This document shows, piece by piece, positions 18,094 to 26,937 of a DNA stretch of 50,400 nucleotides. The notes below the pieces were generated by a model. That model ran no database searches. It saw only the letters and a program-made list of their open reading frames with translations, and was not told the DNA's origin. Source of the DNA: Bacteroidota bacterium (GTDB lineage: Bacteria > Bacteroidota > Bacteroidia > B-17B0 > Aurantibacillaceae); assembly GCA_030681615.1 (NCBI GenBank), contig JAUXSA010000126.1, positions 1 through 50,400 on the forward strand, given 5' to 3'. Each line of letters opens with the position of its first letter. The first letter of the stretch is position 1. The translations under genes were made by a program, and so were the position numbers.

Positions 18094-18702
18094 CTAAAAT
18101 CCAAAACTTAATCCAACATTCAATCGCGCATTGCCGTTAAGGTCGGTTTCAGAATTTACTTTATATACATCTGTAAATCCTTGGTAATAGCTCGCATCCA
18201 TATTTAACCACACTGCACGCAACAAACGGTAATTAAAACCTAATGAAGCATTCGCACCAAAATCAGTTTTATTAAAGCCAGGGTTATCGCTACCATTGGT
18301 TAAAAATCCAATTGTTGGACCAACAGCTACTTTAGGACGAAAATCGTTTTCATATTCCCTAAAAAAATAAATAACTTTTACAGGCACACGAACATAATTT
18401 AATTCAGTAACAGAAGTATATTCTTTATTGTTAAACTTTACTCCTTCAGCTGAATAAAGCGCATCTATTCCAAACCCCCAATGTACAAAGGGTGAAAATA
18501 TTACAGATGCGCCCGCGTTCCAGGAAGGCATAAAGGCGGGTTTACTATATGGAATTAAGAACGAATGGCCAAAACCGCCTGTAACACCAACTGAAAATTT
18601 TGATTGCTCAATAGGATCTGGTGGAATAATGGAATTGTTGTTTTGCGAAAAGGAAACTATAGATCCTGTTGCAAACGCTAATATTAATGTTAACTTTTTC
18701 AT
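18094..18702 (-). CDS. Outer-membrane beta-barrel protein (porin family)
   Basis: The 202-residue protein has a signal peptide (about 1-19, ending SFSQ) and a small beta-barrel of the OMP_b-brl_2 type: FSVGVTGGFGHSF, WNAGASVIFSP, GFGIDALYSAEGVKF, YVRVPVKVIYFF, KVAVGPTIGFL and the terminal strand LNVGLSFGF ending in Phe, as expected for BAM-dependent assembly. Family members are usually 180-220 residues and of unknown function. A broken lipoprotein gene lies just upstream on the same strand, and the two may form one transcript. Confidence 0.85.
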   Translation of the reverse strand: MKKLTLILAFATGSIVSFSQNNNSIIPPDPIEQSKFSVGVTGGFGHSFLIPYSKPAFMPSWNAGASVIFSPFVHWGFGIDALYSAEGVKFNNKEYTSVTELNYVRVPVKVIYFFREYENDFRPKVAVGPTIGFLTNGSDNPGFNKTDFGANASLGFNYRLLRAVWLNMDASYYQGFTDVYKVNSETDLNGNARLNVGLSFGF

Positions 18703-18710
18703 GATTTAAA

Positions 18711-18908
18711 TTATTTAGGATTAGTAACAGAATGAGTTTCACCTTCAGACCTCCTGGTTATTGTATCAAGGTCTGTTTTTCGGCCTTTAGGCAGGATCTC
18801 CTGATGTAAAGCAGCGTTATTGTCTTCATTGTCTTTATATTGATCACAACCTGTAAATACGAGTTATGAACAAAGCGCTGCAAATAAAATAATAATAGTT
18901 GTTTTCAT
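18711..18908 (-). pseudogene. Small lipoprotein gene with in-frame stop in the signal peptide
   Basis: From the ATG at 18908 the frame reads MKTTIIILFAALCS, then TAA (18866-18864), then LVFTGCDQYKD and on to a stop at 18711. Ignoring the TAA gives a textbook 65-residue lipoprotein: positive start, hydrophobic core, lipobox FTGC, then a polar tail ending SVTNPK. A single base change (for example TTA or TCA to TAA) would explain it. It lies 8 bp upstream of the barrel gene, on the same strand. It is either a recent pseudogene or a sequencing or assembly error; no alternative start downstream restores a signal peptide. Confidence 0.72.
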
Positions 18909-18947
18909 ATGTTTTTTATAATGTAATTAATCAAAAAATTGTGCCAG

Positions 18948-18994
18948 AAAAAAATATCCGCAAAAACTCAATATTCATGAGCCCTTGCGGATAT
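18948..18994 (-). terminator. Terminator downstream of the disordered-peptide gene
   Basis: On the minus strand ATATCCGCAA (18994-18985) pairs with TTGCGGATAT (18963-18954) around a 21-nt loop and runs into a T tract. It lies 17 bp after the stop of the gene at 19011-19241, ending the unit that starts at the DUF2383 gene. Confidence 0.8.
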
Positions 18995-19010
18995 ATAAAT
19001 ATTTAAATGG

Positions 19011-19241
19011 TTATTTATTAAAACCTATTTCTTTTTTATCGGGCCCATTCTTATCCTTGTTGGGATCGGCAACCGGTGGATCCTGGATCTCTTTTTCTGG
19101 AGTTTGATCAGGATCGTTTCCGGGTAATTTAGGATTGTTCCCTTTGTCGTTCTTTTCAGGATCGTTATTGGTACCTTTTTCTTTCGGATCAGGATTATTG
19201 GTTATTTTTTCCTTTGGATCCGGGTTATTTTCGTTTTTCAT
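19011..19241 (-). CDS. Small disordered Asn/Asp/Pro/Lys-rich protein
   Basis: This 76-residue hydrophilic peptide has no hydrophobic core. The N-terminal half repeats a short unit (NNPDPKEK at about residues 5-12 and 15-22, then related NNDPEK). The composition (Asn, Asp, Pro, Lys, Glu and Gly dominate) predicts full disorder, like small stress or desiccation hydrophilins. It is 19 bp downstream of the DUF2383 four-helix protein gene on the same strand, and a terminator follows, so the two are probably co-expressed. I do not recognise a family. It could in principle be spurious, but the start, the spacing and the terminator support a real gene. Confidence 0.62.
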   Translation of the reverse strand: MKNENNPDPKEKITNNPDPKEKGTNNDPEKNDKGNNPKLPGNDPDQTPEKEIQDPPVADPNKDKNGPDKKEIGFNK

Positions 19242-19260
19242 AATTTCTGTTTTTTAATTG

Positions 19261-19713
19261 TTAGGCAATACTATCACGTAATGACTTTACAGTATCGTGA
19301 CCTTTTTGTATAGCTGCTCTTTGTTTAGTGATAACACTTAATGCTTCTTTAGGAATATCTTCAGTGTGTTCAAGGACATCGTCGTAAGTTGCTTTTGCCT
19401 TATCTTCGCCAAATTCACAAGATGATAAGATCGCTTTGCGATCGTTACCTGTAACTGCAGACTTAAGGTCCATCCAGATACGGAATAACTTTCCACTGTT
19501 CTTTGTTTCATCTCTCTCTGGTTGCTCTTCTGATGGCGGAACAAACTTTCTTAAGTCTAAAGAAAAACCTTTACTTTGATTACTAAAATCAGTGAACAAT
19601 GATTTTAGGTCTGCGTCTTTAGTTTCCTCTGCAGCTGTTTTGTATCCTTCGTAACGATCGTTATTAATGATAATAAGATCTTTAATAGCCGTAGCCGTTT
19701 TTGTCGTTTCCAT
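19261..19713 (-). CDS. PA2169/DUF2383 family four-helix-bundle protein
   Basis: The 150-residue cytoplasmic protein is all-helical. The opening (TATAIKDLIIINNDRYEGYKTAAEE) and the block LKSLFTDFSNQSKGFSLDLRKFV, followed by the tail CEFGEDKAKATYDDVLE, match the DUF2383 (PA2169-type, ferritin-like) family. Members are widespread, of unknown function, and often sit with stress-related genes. The start codon at 19713 gives the normal family length. It probably leads a two-gene unit with the disordered peptide downstream. Confidence 0.85.
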   Translation of the reverse strand: METTKTATAIKDLIIINNDRYEGYKTAAEETKDADLKSLFTDFSNQSKGFSLDLRKFVPPSEEQPERDETKNSGKLFRIWMDLKSAVTGNDRKAILSSCEFGEDKAKATYDDVLEHTEDIPKEALSVITKQRAAIQKGHDTVKSLRDSIA

Positions 19714-19853
19714 ATCTATTTCTTTTTTTAGTTAGTTTTTGAATATTTCGCTATAAAATATTTCCTTGTCATTAAAAAGAGTTCAATTTTTATACCTAAA
19801 ACAAAAAAAACGCCAGACCTTACGAATTGTCGTTATTTTATAGATAAATAAAT

Positions 19854-19861
19854 TAAATTTG
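19854..19861 (+). promoter_or_regulatory. Candidate -7 element for the LD-carboxypeptidase gene
   Basis: TAAATTTG fits TAnnTTTG. A TTG at 19827-19829 lies 24 nt upstream, a long but possible spacing. It would give a leader of about 80 nt to the ATG at 19948. Confidence 0.4.
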
Positions 19862-19947
19862 GGAAAATGCATGTAGACATAGTTCTACAAAGTGAGAAAA
19901 TAGAGGTTTGTAAATAATATTTAGTATTTTAAATTAATATTATAACT

Positions 19948-20973
19948 ATGAGTTCACGCCGAAATTTTATTAAAGCAAGTGGTTTAATTACTGCTGCAAC
20001 ATTAATTAACCCAATAGATGCTATTGGGCAAGTACAGTTAACACCATTAAAAATAAAACCACCAGCTTTAAAAGCTGGAGATACCGTTGCCATTACCTCG
20101 CCGGCGGGCGCTGTTTGGGATGCCGATCAAATAGAAACATTCACTAATATTTTAAAAGGTTTTGGTTTTAACGTAATACTTGGAAAAACGCTGAAGGAAA
20201 AATTTGGTTATTTTGCTGGAACAGATGAGTTGCGCGCAAATGAATTGAATGAATTCTTTGCCGATAAAAAAGTAAAAGGCATCTTTTGCATGAAAGGCGG
20301 CTGGGGTTGCGCACGCATTTTAGATAAACTGAGTTTTGATGTTATTCAAAAAAACCCTAAAGTCATTATCGGTTTTAGCGATATAACGGCTTTGCTGGTT
20401 GCTATTACAACAAAAACAGGATTAATTACTTTTCACGGACCGGTTGGAAACTCGGGCTGGAATGATTTTACAAAAACTGTTTTTACAAATGTGGTAATGA
20501 CAAGCAAAACATTTAGTTTTCCTATTAATCCTACAACTGAAGATAAGCCATTTATAATTCATCCGGGTAAAGTTAGTGGGGAATTGGTTGGCGGCAATTT
20601 AACCGTGCTTTCGTCTTTAATTGGTAGTGTATACTTACCCGCGTGGAAAAATAAAATTCTATTTTTAGAAGAAGCCAAAGAAGAGCCTTACAGTATTGAC
20701 AGGATGTTGACGCAACTAAAACTTTGCGGCATTTTAAATTCTATCAGCGGTTTCGTTTTTGGTAAATGCGCCAAATGTTTGGCCGAAGAACCTTTAAAAG
20801 CATTTACCTTTCACGAAGTAATACTGCAACATATACAGCCTTTAAAGATCCCTGCATTTTATGGGGCTATGATAGGACATATAGAAAACAAATTAACGGT
20901 GCCTTTAGGAATTAATGCGACGATGGATGCGGATAAGGGGATTATTTCTTTAGAGGAGAATAGTGTGCAATAA
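19948..20973 (+). CDS. LD-carboxypeptidase (S66 family), Tat-type signal
   Basis: The 341-residue enzyme begins with a twin-arginine-like signal (SSRRNFIKASG, cleaved around IGQ at residue 28). The S66 family removes the terminal D-Ala from murein tetrapeptides during peptidoglycan recycling. Visible family features are AITSPAGAV, GIFCMKGGWGCARIL, the nucleophile motif GFSDITALL (Ser near residue 145), HGPVGNSGW, the catalytic Glu region LFLEEAKEEPYSIDRML and the His motif MIGHIENK (near 309). A Tat signal on an S66 enzyme would place it in the periplasm or on the outside face, whereas the classic E. coli LdcA is cytoplasmic. It is monocistronic, with a terminator shared with lpdA. Confidence 0.87.
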   Translation: MSSRRNFIKASGLITAATLINPIDAIGQVQLTPLKIKPPALKAGDTVAITSPAGAVWDADQIETFTNILKGFGFNVILGKTLKEKFGYFAGTDELRANELNEFFADKKVKGIFCMKGGWGCARILDKLSFDVIQKNPKVIIGFSDITALLVAITTKTGLITFHGPVGNSGWNDFTKTVFTNVVMTSKTFSFPINPTTEDKPFIIHPGKVSGELVGGNLTVLSSLIGSVYLPAWKNKILFLEEAKEEPYSIDRMLTQLKLCGILNSISGFVFGKCAKCLAEEPLKAFTFHEVILQHIQPLKIPAFYGAMIGHIENKLTVPLGINATMDADKGIISLEENSVQ

Positions 20974-21004
20974 AAAAACGCCCCACTTTTCAGCAGGGCG
21001 TTTA
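20972..21004 (+). terminator. Bidirectional terminator between convergent genes
   Basis: AAACGCCC (20976-20983) pairs with GGGCGTTT (20996-21003) around a 12-nt loop, preceded by an A run that becomes a T run on the other strand. It serves the carboxypeptidase gene (+) and, more strongly, lpdA (-). Confidence 0.8.
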
Positions 21005-21021
21005 AATACAATTGATTTAAT

Positions 21022-22407
21022 TTATAAATGGATCACTTCACCATACGCAGCGGCAGCGGCTTCCATAATAGCTTCGCTCATCGTTGGATGTGGGTGAATC
21101 GTTTTAATTAATTCATGTCCGGTTGACTCTAGTTTTCTTAAAGCAACTATCTCCGCTATCATTTCGGTTACATTAGCACCTATCATGTGTGCTCCAAGTA
21201 TCTCACCGTATTTAGCATCAAAAATTATTTTTATAAAGCCATCTTTTGCGCCGGATGCACTTGCTTTACCGGATGCAGAGAAAGGAAATTTACCAACCTT
21301 AATTGTGTATCCTGCTTCTTTTGCTTTCTTTTCTGTAAAACCAACGCTTGCAATTTCTGGTTGACAATACGTACAACCTGGTATGTTATTATAATCAATT
21401 GCATCTACATGCATACCTTTAATTTTTTCAACACAGGTAATTCCTTCTGCGCTTGCCACGTGTGCTAACGCTTGTCCGCCAACACAATCACCAATTGCGT
21501 AATAGCCGGGTACGTTAGTAGCGTAGAATTTATCAGTAAGTATTTTACCTTTATCCGTTTTAACACCTGTTTCTTCCAATCCTAAACCAGTAATATTAGC
21601 TTCAATACCTACAGCAGAAAGAACGATCTCTGCGTCTAACGTTACATTACCCGTTTTTGTTTTAATATTTACTTTACAACCATCGCCTTTTGTATCAACG
21701 CTTTCAACCGAAGAGTCAACCATAATATCAATACCAACTTTTTTGAAAGACTTTTCAAGTTGCTTGCTTACTTCTTCATCTTCAACCGGCACAATGTTGG
21801 GTAAAAACTCTACCACAGTAACTTTAGTGCCCATAGTTGCATAAAAATATGCGAACTCAACTCCTATTGCGCCACTGCCAACAACAACCAATGATTTAGG
21901 TAATTTTGGTAATACCATTGCTTCGCGATAACCAATTATTTTTTTACCATCCTGTGGTAAATTTGGTAACTGACGAGAGCGGGCGCCGGTAGCAATAATA
22001 ATATGTTTTCCTTCGTAGGTTGTAGTTTTACCATCAGCCGTAACGTCTACTTTTTTTCCCGCTTTAACTTTTGCGGTACCCATTATAACATCAATTTTAT
22101 TTTTTTTCATTAAGAACTGAATGCCTTTACTCATTCCTTCGGCCACATCACGGCTACGTTTTACAACACCACCAAAATCGGCTTTAATATTATCGGCACT
22201 AATACCGTAATCCTTCGCATGATTTAAATATTCAAACACCTGCGCGCTTTTTAATAATGCTTTGGTAGGTATACAACCCCAGTTCAAACAAATACCGCCA
22301 AGGCTTTCGCGTTCAACAATAGCTGTTTTAAATCCTAATTGAGCTGCTCTTATGGCCGCAACATATCCGCCCGGGCCGCTTCCTATTACAATGATGTCGT
22401 AGTTCAT
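21022..22407 (-). CDS. lpdA: Dihydrolipoyl dehydrogenase (E3)
   Basis: The 461-residue flavoenzyme reoxidises dihydrolipoamide in pyruvate/2-oxoglutarate dehydrogenase and glycine cleavage complexes. Visible are the FAD Rossmann motif GSGPGGYVAAIRAAQLG (about 9-25), the redox-active disulfide GGICLNWGCIPTKA (Cys40/Cys45), the NAD motif VVVGSGAIGVEFAYFYATMG (about 175-194), the second FAD motif YYAIGDCVGG, and the C-terminal dimer-interface HPHPTMSEAIMEA with the catalytic His-Glu pair. Its length is typical. The E1 and E2 genes are not in this window. The M16 protease gene lies 62 bp upstream on the same strand. Confidence 0.96.
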   Translation of the reverse strand: MNYDIIVIGSGPGGYVAAIRAAQLGFKTAIVERESLGGICLNWGCIPTKALLKSAQVFEYLNHAKDYGISADNIKADFGGVVKRSRDVAEGMSKGIQFLMKKNKIDVIMGTAKVKAGKKVDVTADGKTTTYEGKHIIIATGARSRQLPNLPQDGKKIIGYREAMVLPKLPKSLVVVGSGAIGVEFAYFYATMGTKVTVVEFLPNIVPVEDEEVSKQLEKSFKKVGIDIMVDSSVESVDTKGDGCKVNIKTKTGNVTLDAEIVLSAVGIEANITGLGLEETGVKTDKGKILTDKFYATNVPGYYAIGDCVGGQALAHVASAEGITCVEKIKGMHVDAIDYNNIPGCTYCQPEIASVGFTEKKAKEAGYTIKVGKFPFSASGKASASGAKDGFIKIIFDAKYGEILGAHMIGANVTEMIAEIVALRKLESTGHELIKTIHPHPTMSEAIMEAAAAAYGEVIHL

Positions 22408-22469
22408 GTCTGTTTGTTTTATAGAGTTCTAATTTAAATACTTTTATTTGATTTGAAAATTATTCCTTA

Positions 22470-25337
22470 TTAATTTATTGTTTTTCCATTGCTATCAACC
22501 TCTATCACGTCGAAGCCCAGTTTTTTCACTTTTTCGAGATTGGTTGCTTTATCGCCCACCACCACAATTACCATGTTGTTATACGGTAAATATTTTTTAG
22601 CTAATTCATTTATGTCATTCTTTGAAATGTTATTTAATATTTCGGTTTGTTTGGCAACATAATCAGTAGAAAGGCCATAATCCAAAACACGTTTTATAAA
22701 GTATAATTTCTTTTCGGGTGATTCATACTTTAAAGCATCGGCTTGAGCAATAGCATTTTTTGTAAAAGATAGTTCATCATCCGTTATGCCTGTGGCGGTA
22801 TAATTTTTAAATTCTTTAAATATTTCAGTTAGAGCGCTATCCGTTGTGTTTGATTTAAACCCGCCTTCGATCGAATAAGGCCCAGCATTTTTTGTTCCCG
22901 AAAAACCAGAACGCGTACCATAGGTCCAGCCTTTTACCTCACGTAATGAATAATTTACCCGACTGCTAAAACCATCGGCAAAAGAAAAATTCATAATGCT
23001 GGCTTTATAAAATTCACCCAAAGCCTCGTAAGGCAAGGCAATATAACCAATACGAATCTCGCTTTGAGCCGCTTTTTTCTTATCTACAAAATAGAGCTTT
23101 GTTTTTTCAATTTTCGGAATCGGGGTTTTATCTGCCACAAGAGCTGCGCCAGTTTTTAATTTTGATAGAAAAGCAAGACCTGTTTCAACTTCCGCTTTAG
23201 TAACAGCGCCACTGATAGCCACCGAAACTATAGATGAATTTAAATTCTTGTAATAATTTTTAACATCATCCAATGTAATACTGTTTACGGTTTCGGCAGT
23301 CCCATTGCCCGGGTAACCTAAAACATGATCAGGACCATAAAGTATTTTTCTGAAAGTTACTTCTGCTAAAGCAGGGGCGCTTGTTTGCCTGAAATTAATA
23401 TTATCCAACAAACCTTTTTTCTTAAGGTCAAATTCTTCCTGGTCAAATTTTGGTTGAAACAAACATTCCTCAACAATTTTTAAAGTAGCTGCCAGGTTTT
23501 TTTTGCTTGTTTCAATATTAACGGTAATATCTTCCTGACCGGAATTTATATTAACATAAGAGCCAAGCATGTCTAATTTATTTTCAATTGCTTCTGCACT
23601 TGTTTTTAAAGTGCTTTGATCTAACAACGAAGCCATTAATTCAGAAACACCTGATTTTTCTTTTGCCTCAAAAAGATGTCCGGCTTTAAAACTAATTAAT
23701 ACATTCACTTTAGGAAATTCGTTATCTGTTAAACCAATTACCGGAATAAGATTCTTTATTTTAGTAGTATAAAAATTTGGAACCTGTATAGCTACAGCAG
23801 GTTTGGCAGTAGGAACAATTGCGCGGTTAAAATTATCCTTTGGTTCTTTAAAAGTAAGGTTCTTATATTCTTCGCTTTCTTTCTCAATTAAGCGTTCATA
23901 CATTTTCCAATTATCAGGTTGTGCTCTTAGATCTCCTTTTTCTTTTGGTAAGCAGCTAAGCACAACACAGGGTTTGTTTTTAATGTAGGTATTATAAACG
24001 CGCATCACATCTGCTTTTGTTACAGATTTCACTGCCTGTATCCTTTTCTTAATGTAATTAGCATCTTTATCTAAAGTAAAAAAAGACGCTAAGCTGGCAC
24101 CTTTACCTTGCACTGTACTTAATTTATCGTAAAGATCGCTTTCAAAAAAAGCTTTAAATTTTATAAGATCGGCATCTGATACGCCCTTTTTCTCCCAGGC
24201 AGCAAAAACATTTTTTATTTCTTTTTCGGTCTCTGATAACGCAACTCCTGCATTTGCCACTATTACCAAAGCAAATTGTCCGCCTAATTCTCTTGAGAAT
24301 TGGTAGGCGTTAATATTAACCGCTTTTTGGGTTTCCATAAACGCCTTATAAAAAGGTGAGCTTTGTGAGCCTGTTAATACCTGGGCCAAAACTTCTAAAG
24401 CCGCTTCATCTTTATGATGTGTTGGAACAGAAAGATAGGTCATATTTAAAAGAGGGAACTTTATGTTATCTTCATAAGAAATATAACGATTGGCCTCAAG
24501 TTTAAACGGAGGAACTATTTGTTTTTTTACTTCAGGACCTACTTCTATACTTCCGAAATATTTTTGTGCAAGAATTAAAACCTCATCAGTATTAACATCA
24601 CCCGCAACCGTTAAAACTGCATTATTGGGGCCATACCAGCGCAAGTAAAAACGTTTAAGATCATTTACATCTACCCTATCCAGATCCACTAAATAACCAA
24701 TGGTGCTCCAACTATAAGGGTGGCCCTGAGGATATAACGCTTCACCAATTTTTTCGCTTACTAATCCGTAAGGTGCGTTATCATAACGCTGGCCTCTCTC
24801 ATTCTTAACAGTAGCACGTTGTACTTCAAATTTTTTCTGTGTAACGGAGTCTAATAAAAAACCCATGCGATCGGCTTCCAGCCAAAGCATTTTTTCAAGT
24901 TGGTTGCTGGGTACTGTTTCAAAATAATTTGTCCTGTCGGTATTGGTACTTCCATTTAAATTCCCCCCGGCTTCGGTAATTAATTTAAAATGCATTTCAT
25001 CGGCCACATTTTTAGAACCCTGGAACATCATATGCTCAAAGAAATGTGCAAAACCACTGCGGCCTTGTTGTTCGCGGGCGCTACCCACGTGATAAGTAAC
25101 ATCTACATAACATATAGGATCGCTGTGATCTTCATGAATTAAAATAGTTAAACCATTTGAAAGCTGGTATTTTTTGTATGGAATAACTATTTCGTTGCCA
25201 ACCCTTTTTACTTCCTCTATAAATTGAGGAACCGGGTAAGTTGTATTGTTGCCCGAGCCTGGAATAGGCATATTTTTTTGAGCATTTGCAAGTGCAATAT
25301 TGATAATTAATGCTATTATTAAATATATTTTTTGCAT
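22470..25337 (-). CDS. M16 family zinc metallopeptidase (two fused M16 units)
   Basis: With the start at 25337 the protein has 955 residues and a clear signal peptide (MQKIYLIIALIINIALANAQ). The frame stays open up to 25385, but that would bury the signal peptide behind 16 residues and overlap a -7 promoter element at 25353-25360. The N-terminal unit holds the inverted zinc motif HFFEH (98-102) and the distal ligand Glu180 in VKNERG, as in pitrilysin/insulinase proteases. The C-terminal M16 unit (about 550-940) lacks HxxEH and is the usual inactive half that closes the chamber. It is probably a periplasmic peptide-degrading enzyme. The lpdA gene follows on the same strand; no functional link is implied. 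Confidence 0.93.
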   Translation of the reverse strand: MQKIYLIIALIINIALANAQKNMPIPGSGNNTTYPVPQFIEEVKRVGNEIVIPYKKYQLSNGLTILIHEDHSDPICYVDVTYHVGSAREQQGRSGFAHFFEHMMFQGSKNVADEMHFKLITEAGGNLNGSTNTDRTNYFETVPSNQLEKMLWLEADRMGFLLDSVTQKKFEVQRATVKNERGQRYDNAPYGLVSEKIGEALYPQGHPYSWSTIGYLVDLDRVDVNDLKRFYLRWYGPNNAVLTVAGDVNTDEVLILAQKYFGSIEVGPEVKKQIVPPFKLEANRYISYEDNIKFPLLNMTYLSVPTHHKDEAALEVLAQVLTGSQSSPFYKAFMETQKAVNINAYQFSRELGGQFALVIVANAGVALSETEKEIKNVFAAWEKKGVSDADLIKFKAFFESDLYDKLSTVQGKGASLASFFTLDKDANYIKKRIQAVKSVTKADVMRVYNTYIKNKPCVVLSCLPKEKGDLRAQPDNWKMYERLIEKESEEYKNLTFKEPKDNFNRAIVPTAKPAVAIQVPNFYTTKIKNLIPVIGLTDNEFPKVNVLISFKAGHLFEAKEKSGVSELMASLLDQSTLKTSAEAIENKLDMLGSYVNINSGQEDITVNIETSKKNLAATLKIVEECLFQPKFDQEEFDLKKKGLLDNINFRQTSAPALAEVTFRKILYGPDHVLGYPGNGTAETVNSITLDDVKNYYKNLNSSIVSVAISGAVTKAEVETGLAFLSKLKTGAALVADKTPIPKIEKTKLYFVDKKKAAQSEIRIGYIALPYEALGEFYKASIMNFSFADGFSSRVNYSLREVKGWTYGTRSGFSGTKNAGPYSIEGGFKSNTTDSALTEIFKEFKNYTATGITDDELSFTKNAIAQADALKYESPEKKLYFIKRVLDYGLSTDYVAKQTEILNNISKNDINELAKKYLPYNNMVIVVVGDKATNLEKVKKLGFDVIEVDSNGKTIN

Positions 25338-25352
25338 AATTTTATTGAATAG

Positions 25353-25360
25353 CAAATATA
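25353..25360 (-). promoter_or_regulatory. -7 element for the M16 protease gene
   Basis: On the minus strand TATATTTG matches TAnnTTTG and lies about 15 nt before the ATG at 25337, predicting a very short leader. No clear -33 TTG was found. Confidence 0.45.
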
Positions 25361-25469
25361 GCAGAATTGTAATTTTATACGGCATTAAAATTGGTATTAT
25401 TTAAGATAATTACACAGGCCGTTTTAATAACATTTAACATGCTTCTGTGATAAAACAAATTTTTGTGTG

Positions 25470-25477
25470 TACCTTTG
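25470..25477 (+). promoter_or_regulatory. -7 element for the bacilliredoxin gene
   Basis: TACCTTTG matches TAnnTTTG, 20 nt before the ATG at 25498. No convincing -33 TTG is visible. Confidence 0.5.
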
Positions 25478-25497
25478 TAATATAAAATTATAAGATC

Positions 25498-25908
25498 ATG
25501 TATCCTGAAGCAATTGTAAACCCTATGAAAGCCGAATTAACAACGGCAGGTTTTAAAGAATTAACAAGTCCTGAAGATGTTGATAAAGCTATTAAGGCCG
25601 AAGGAACTACCCTGGTTGTTGTAAACTCTGTTTGCGGTTGCGCAGCAGGTGCTTGCCGCCCAGGAGTTAAAAAAAGCCTTGAAAATGCTAAAAAACCAAG
25701 CAATTTAACTACGGTTTTTGCGGGTTTTGATGTTGAAGCGGTATCGCAGGCAAGAAAACATTTTTCACCTTATCCGGCAAGTAGTCCGGCAATTGCATTG
25801 TTTAAAAATGGCGAATTGGTGCATTTTGTAGAACGCCATAATATTGAGGGCCATAATGCCCTGGCAATATCTGAGCATTTAAAAGCTGTTTACGACGAAT
25901 TTTGTTAA
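25498..25908 (+). CDS. Bacilliredoxin, BrxA/BrxB family
   Basis: The 136-residue thioredoxin-fold protein carries the family motif CGC at residues 46-48 (NSVCGCAAGACRPG), with a further Cys53, and the blocks AGFDVEAVSQARKHF and YPASSPAIALFKNGELVHFVERHNIEGH. Family members remove bacillithiol from mixed disulfides on proteins, so the host probably makes bacillithiol, as many Bacteroidota do. It is cytoplasmic and monocistronic, with a promoter element upstream and a terminator downstream. Confidence 0.93.
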   Translation: MYPEAIVNPMKAELTTAGFKELTSPEDVDKAIKAEGTTLVVVNSVCGCAAGACRPGVKKSLENAKKPSNLTTVFAGFDVEAVSQARKHFSPYPASSPAIALFKNGELVHFVERHNIEGHNALAISEHLKAVYDEFC

Positions 25909-25928
25909 TTAAACAAAAACAAATCTTT

Positions 25929-25957
25929 AAAAGACGCATTTTTTTGCGTCTTTTTTT
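25929..25957 (+). terminator. Rho-independent terminator after the bacilliredoxin gene
   Basis: AAAAGACGCA pairs with TGCGTCTTTT around a T6 loop, followed by more T residues. Confidence 0.92.
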
Positions 25958-25977
25958 ATTTATTTAGGTTACTTTTG
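25943..25977 (+). promoter_or_regulatory. Promoter of the coiled-coil lipoprotein gene
   Basis: TTTG (25943-25946) and TACTTTTG (25970-25977) are 23 nt apart, near the upper end of the Bacteroidota spacing. The -33 element lies inside the upstream terminator hairpin. It also shows that the frame opening at 25975 cannot be the true start. Confidence 0.5.
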
Positions 25978-26010
25978 TGGCGATTAAGAATTAATAAAAA
26001 AACAATAAAG

Positions 26011-26871
26011 ATGAAATTATTTAAAATTTTAGCAGCCGGAATCCTACTTACAATTGGAAGTTTAAACTTTACCTCTTGTGGTGATAAAGAAAAAGAAGCC
26101 AATCCTTTGGCTGATAGTCTACAAAGTGTTAATGGCGACCTTAATGGTAAATTAAGCGAAAAAGAAGCTGCCATGCAGGAGTTTATTTCTTCTTTTAACG
26201 AGATCCAGGAAAATTTAAATGCTATTAAAGAAAAAGAGAAGATCGTTTCCAACACCAGTTCACAAGGCGATGTAAAAAGCAAAGAAGATCAGATAAAAGA
26301 AGATATTCAGGCTATTTACGACTTAATGTCAAAAAACAAGAACCGCATCAGCTCTTTATCAAAAAAATTAAAGAACAGTAATTTAAGGCTGGAAGGTCTT
26401 GAGAAAATGATCGAGAACCTTCAAAATAGCATTAACTTAAAAGATAACGAAATAGCTGAATTAAAAACTAAAATGGAAGGCTTAAACATTGAGTTATCAA
26501 ACTTAACAACAAACTACCAGGAAGTTGAGGCTGAAGTTGCTGTAAAAACTGACGAGATCAATACGGCTTATTATGCTATTGGTACTTCAAAAGAATTAAA
26601 AGAAAAAAATGTGATCTCTAAAGAAGGCGGTTTTATTGGATTAGGAAAAACAACTAAAGTAAAATCAGATTTTAATAAAGAATACTTTACAAAAGTGAAC
26701 ATCGAACAAACAGCCTCTATTAATATTGGTGCTAAAAAAGCGAAAATAATTACTACCCACCCTAGCAGTTCTTATAAAATAGTAGGCGAAAAACCGGTAG
26801 AAAAAATTGAAATTATAAACGCAAAAGAATTTTGGAGCGCTTCTAAATACTTAGTTATTATTATTGACTAA
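26011..26871 (+). CDS. Coiled-coil lipoprotein of unknown function
   Basis: The ATG at 26011 gives a 286-residue protein with a lipoprotein signal (MKLFKILAAGILLTIGSLNF, lipobox FTSC); a TTG 36 nt upstream is in frame but lies within the promoter. After a short linker, residues about 30-195 are heptad-rich helix (many Lys, Glu, Asn and Leu; for example LEGLEKMIENLQNSINLKDNE), predicting a long coiled coil. The last ~90 residues form a compact domain (IGTSKELKEKNVISKEGGFIGLGKTTK, then THPSSSYKI and a hydrophobic end YLVIIID). Similar lipoproteins occur widely in Bacteroidota, but I know no function. It is probably anchored in the outer or inner membrane and faces the periplasm. Confidence 0.83.
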   Translation: MKLFKILAAGILLTIGSLNFTSCGDKEKEANPLADSLQSVNGDLNGKLSEKEAAMQEFISSFNEIQENLNAIKEKEKIVSNTSSQGDVKSKEDQIKEDIQAIYDLMSKNKNRISSLSKKLKNSNLRLEGLEKMIENLQNSINLKDNEIAELKTKMEGLNIELSNLTTNYQEVEAEVAVKTDEINTAYYAIGTSKELKEKNVISKEGGFIGLGKTTKVKSDFNKEYFTKVNIEQTASINIGAKKAKIITTHPSSSYKIVGEKPVEKIEIINAKEFWSASKYLVIIID

Positions 26872-26880
26872 TATAACTGC

Positions 26881-26925
26881 AAAATAAAAAGCCGTGTAGA
26901 CTATGTTTACACGGCTTTTTATTTT
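26881..26925 (+). terminator. Bidirectional terminator with a very long stem
   Basis: AAAATAAAAAGCCGTGTA and TACACGGCTTTTTATTTT form an 18-bp perfect stem around a 9-nt loop. It ends both the lipoprotein gene (+) and the methyltransferase operon (-). Confidence 0.93.
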
Positions 26926-26937
26926 AGGTAAGATCAG

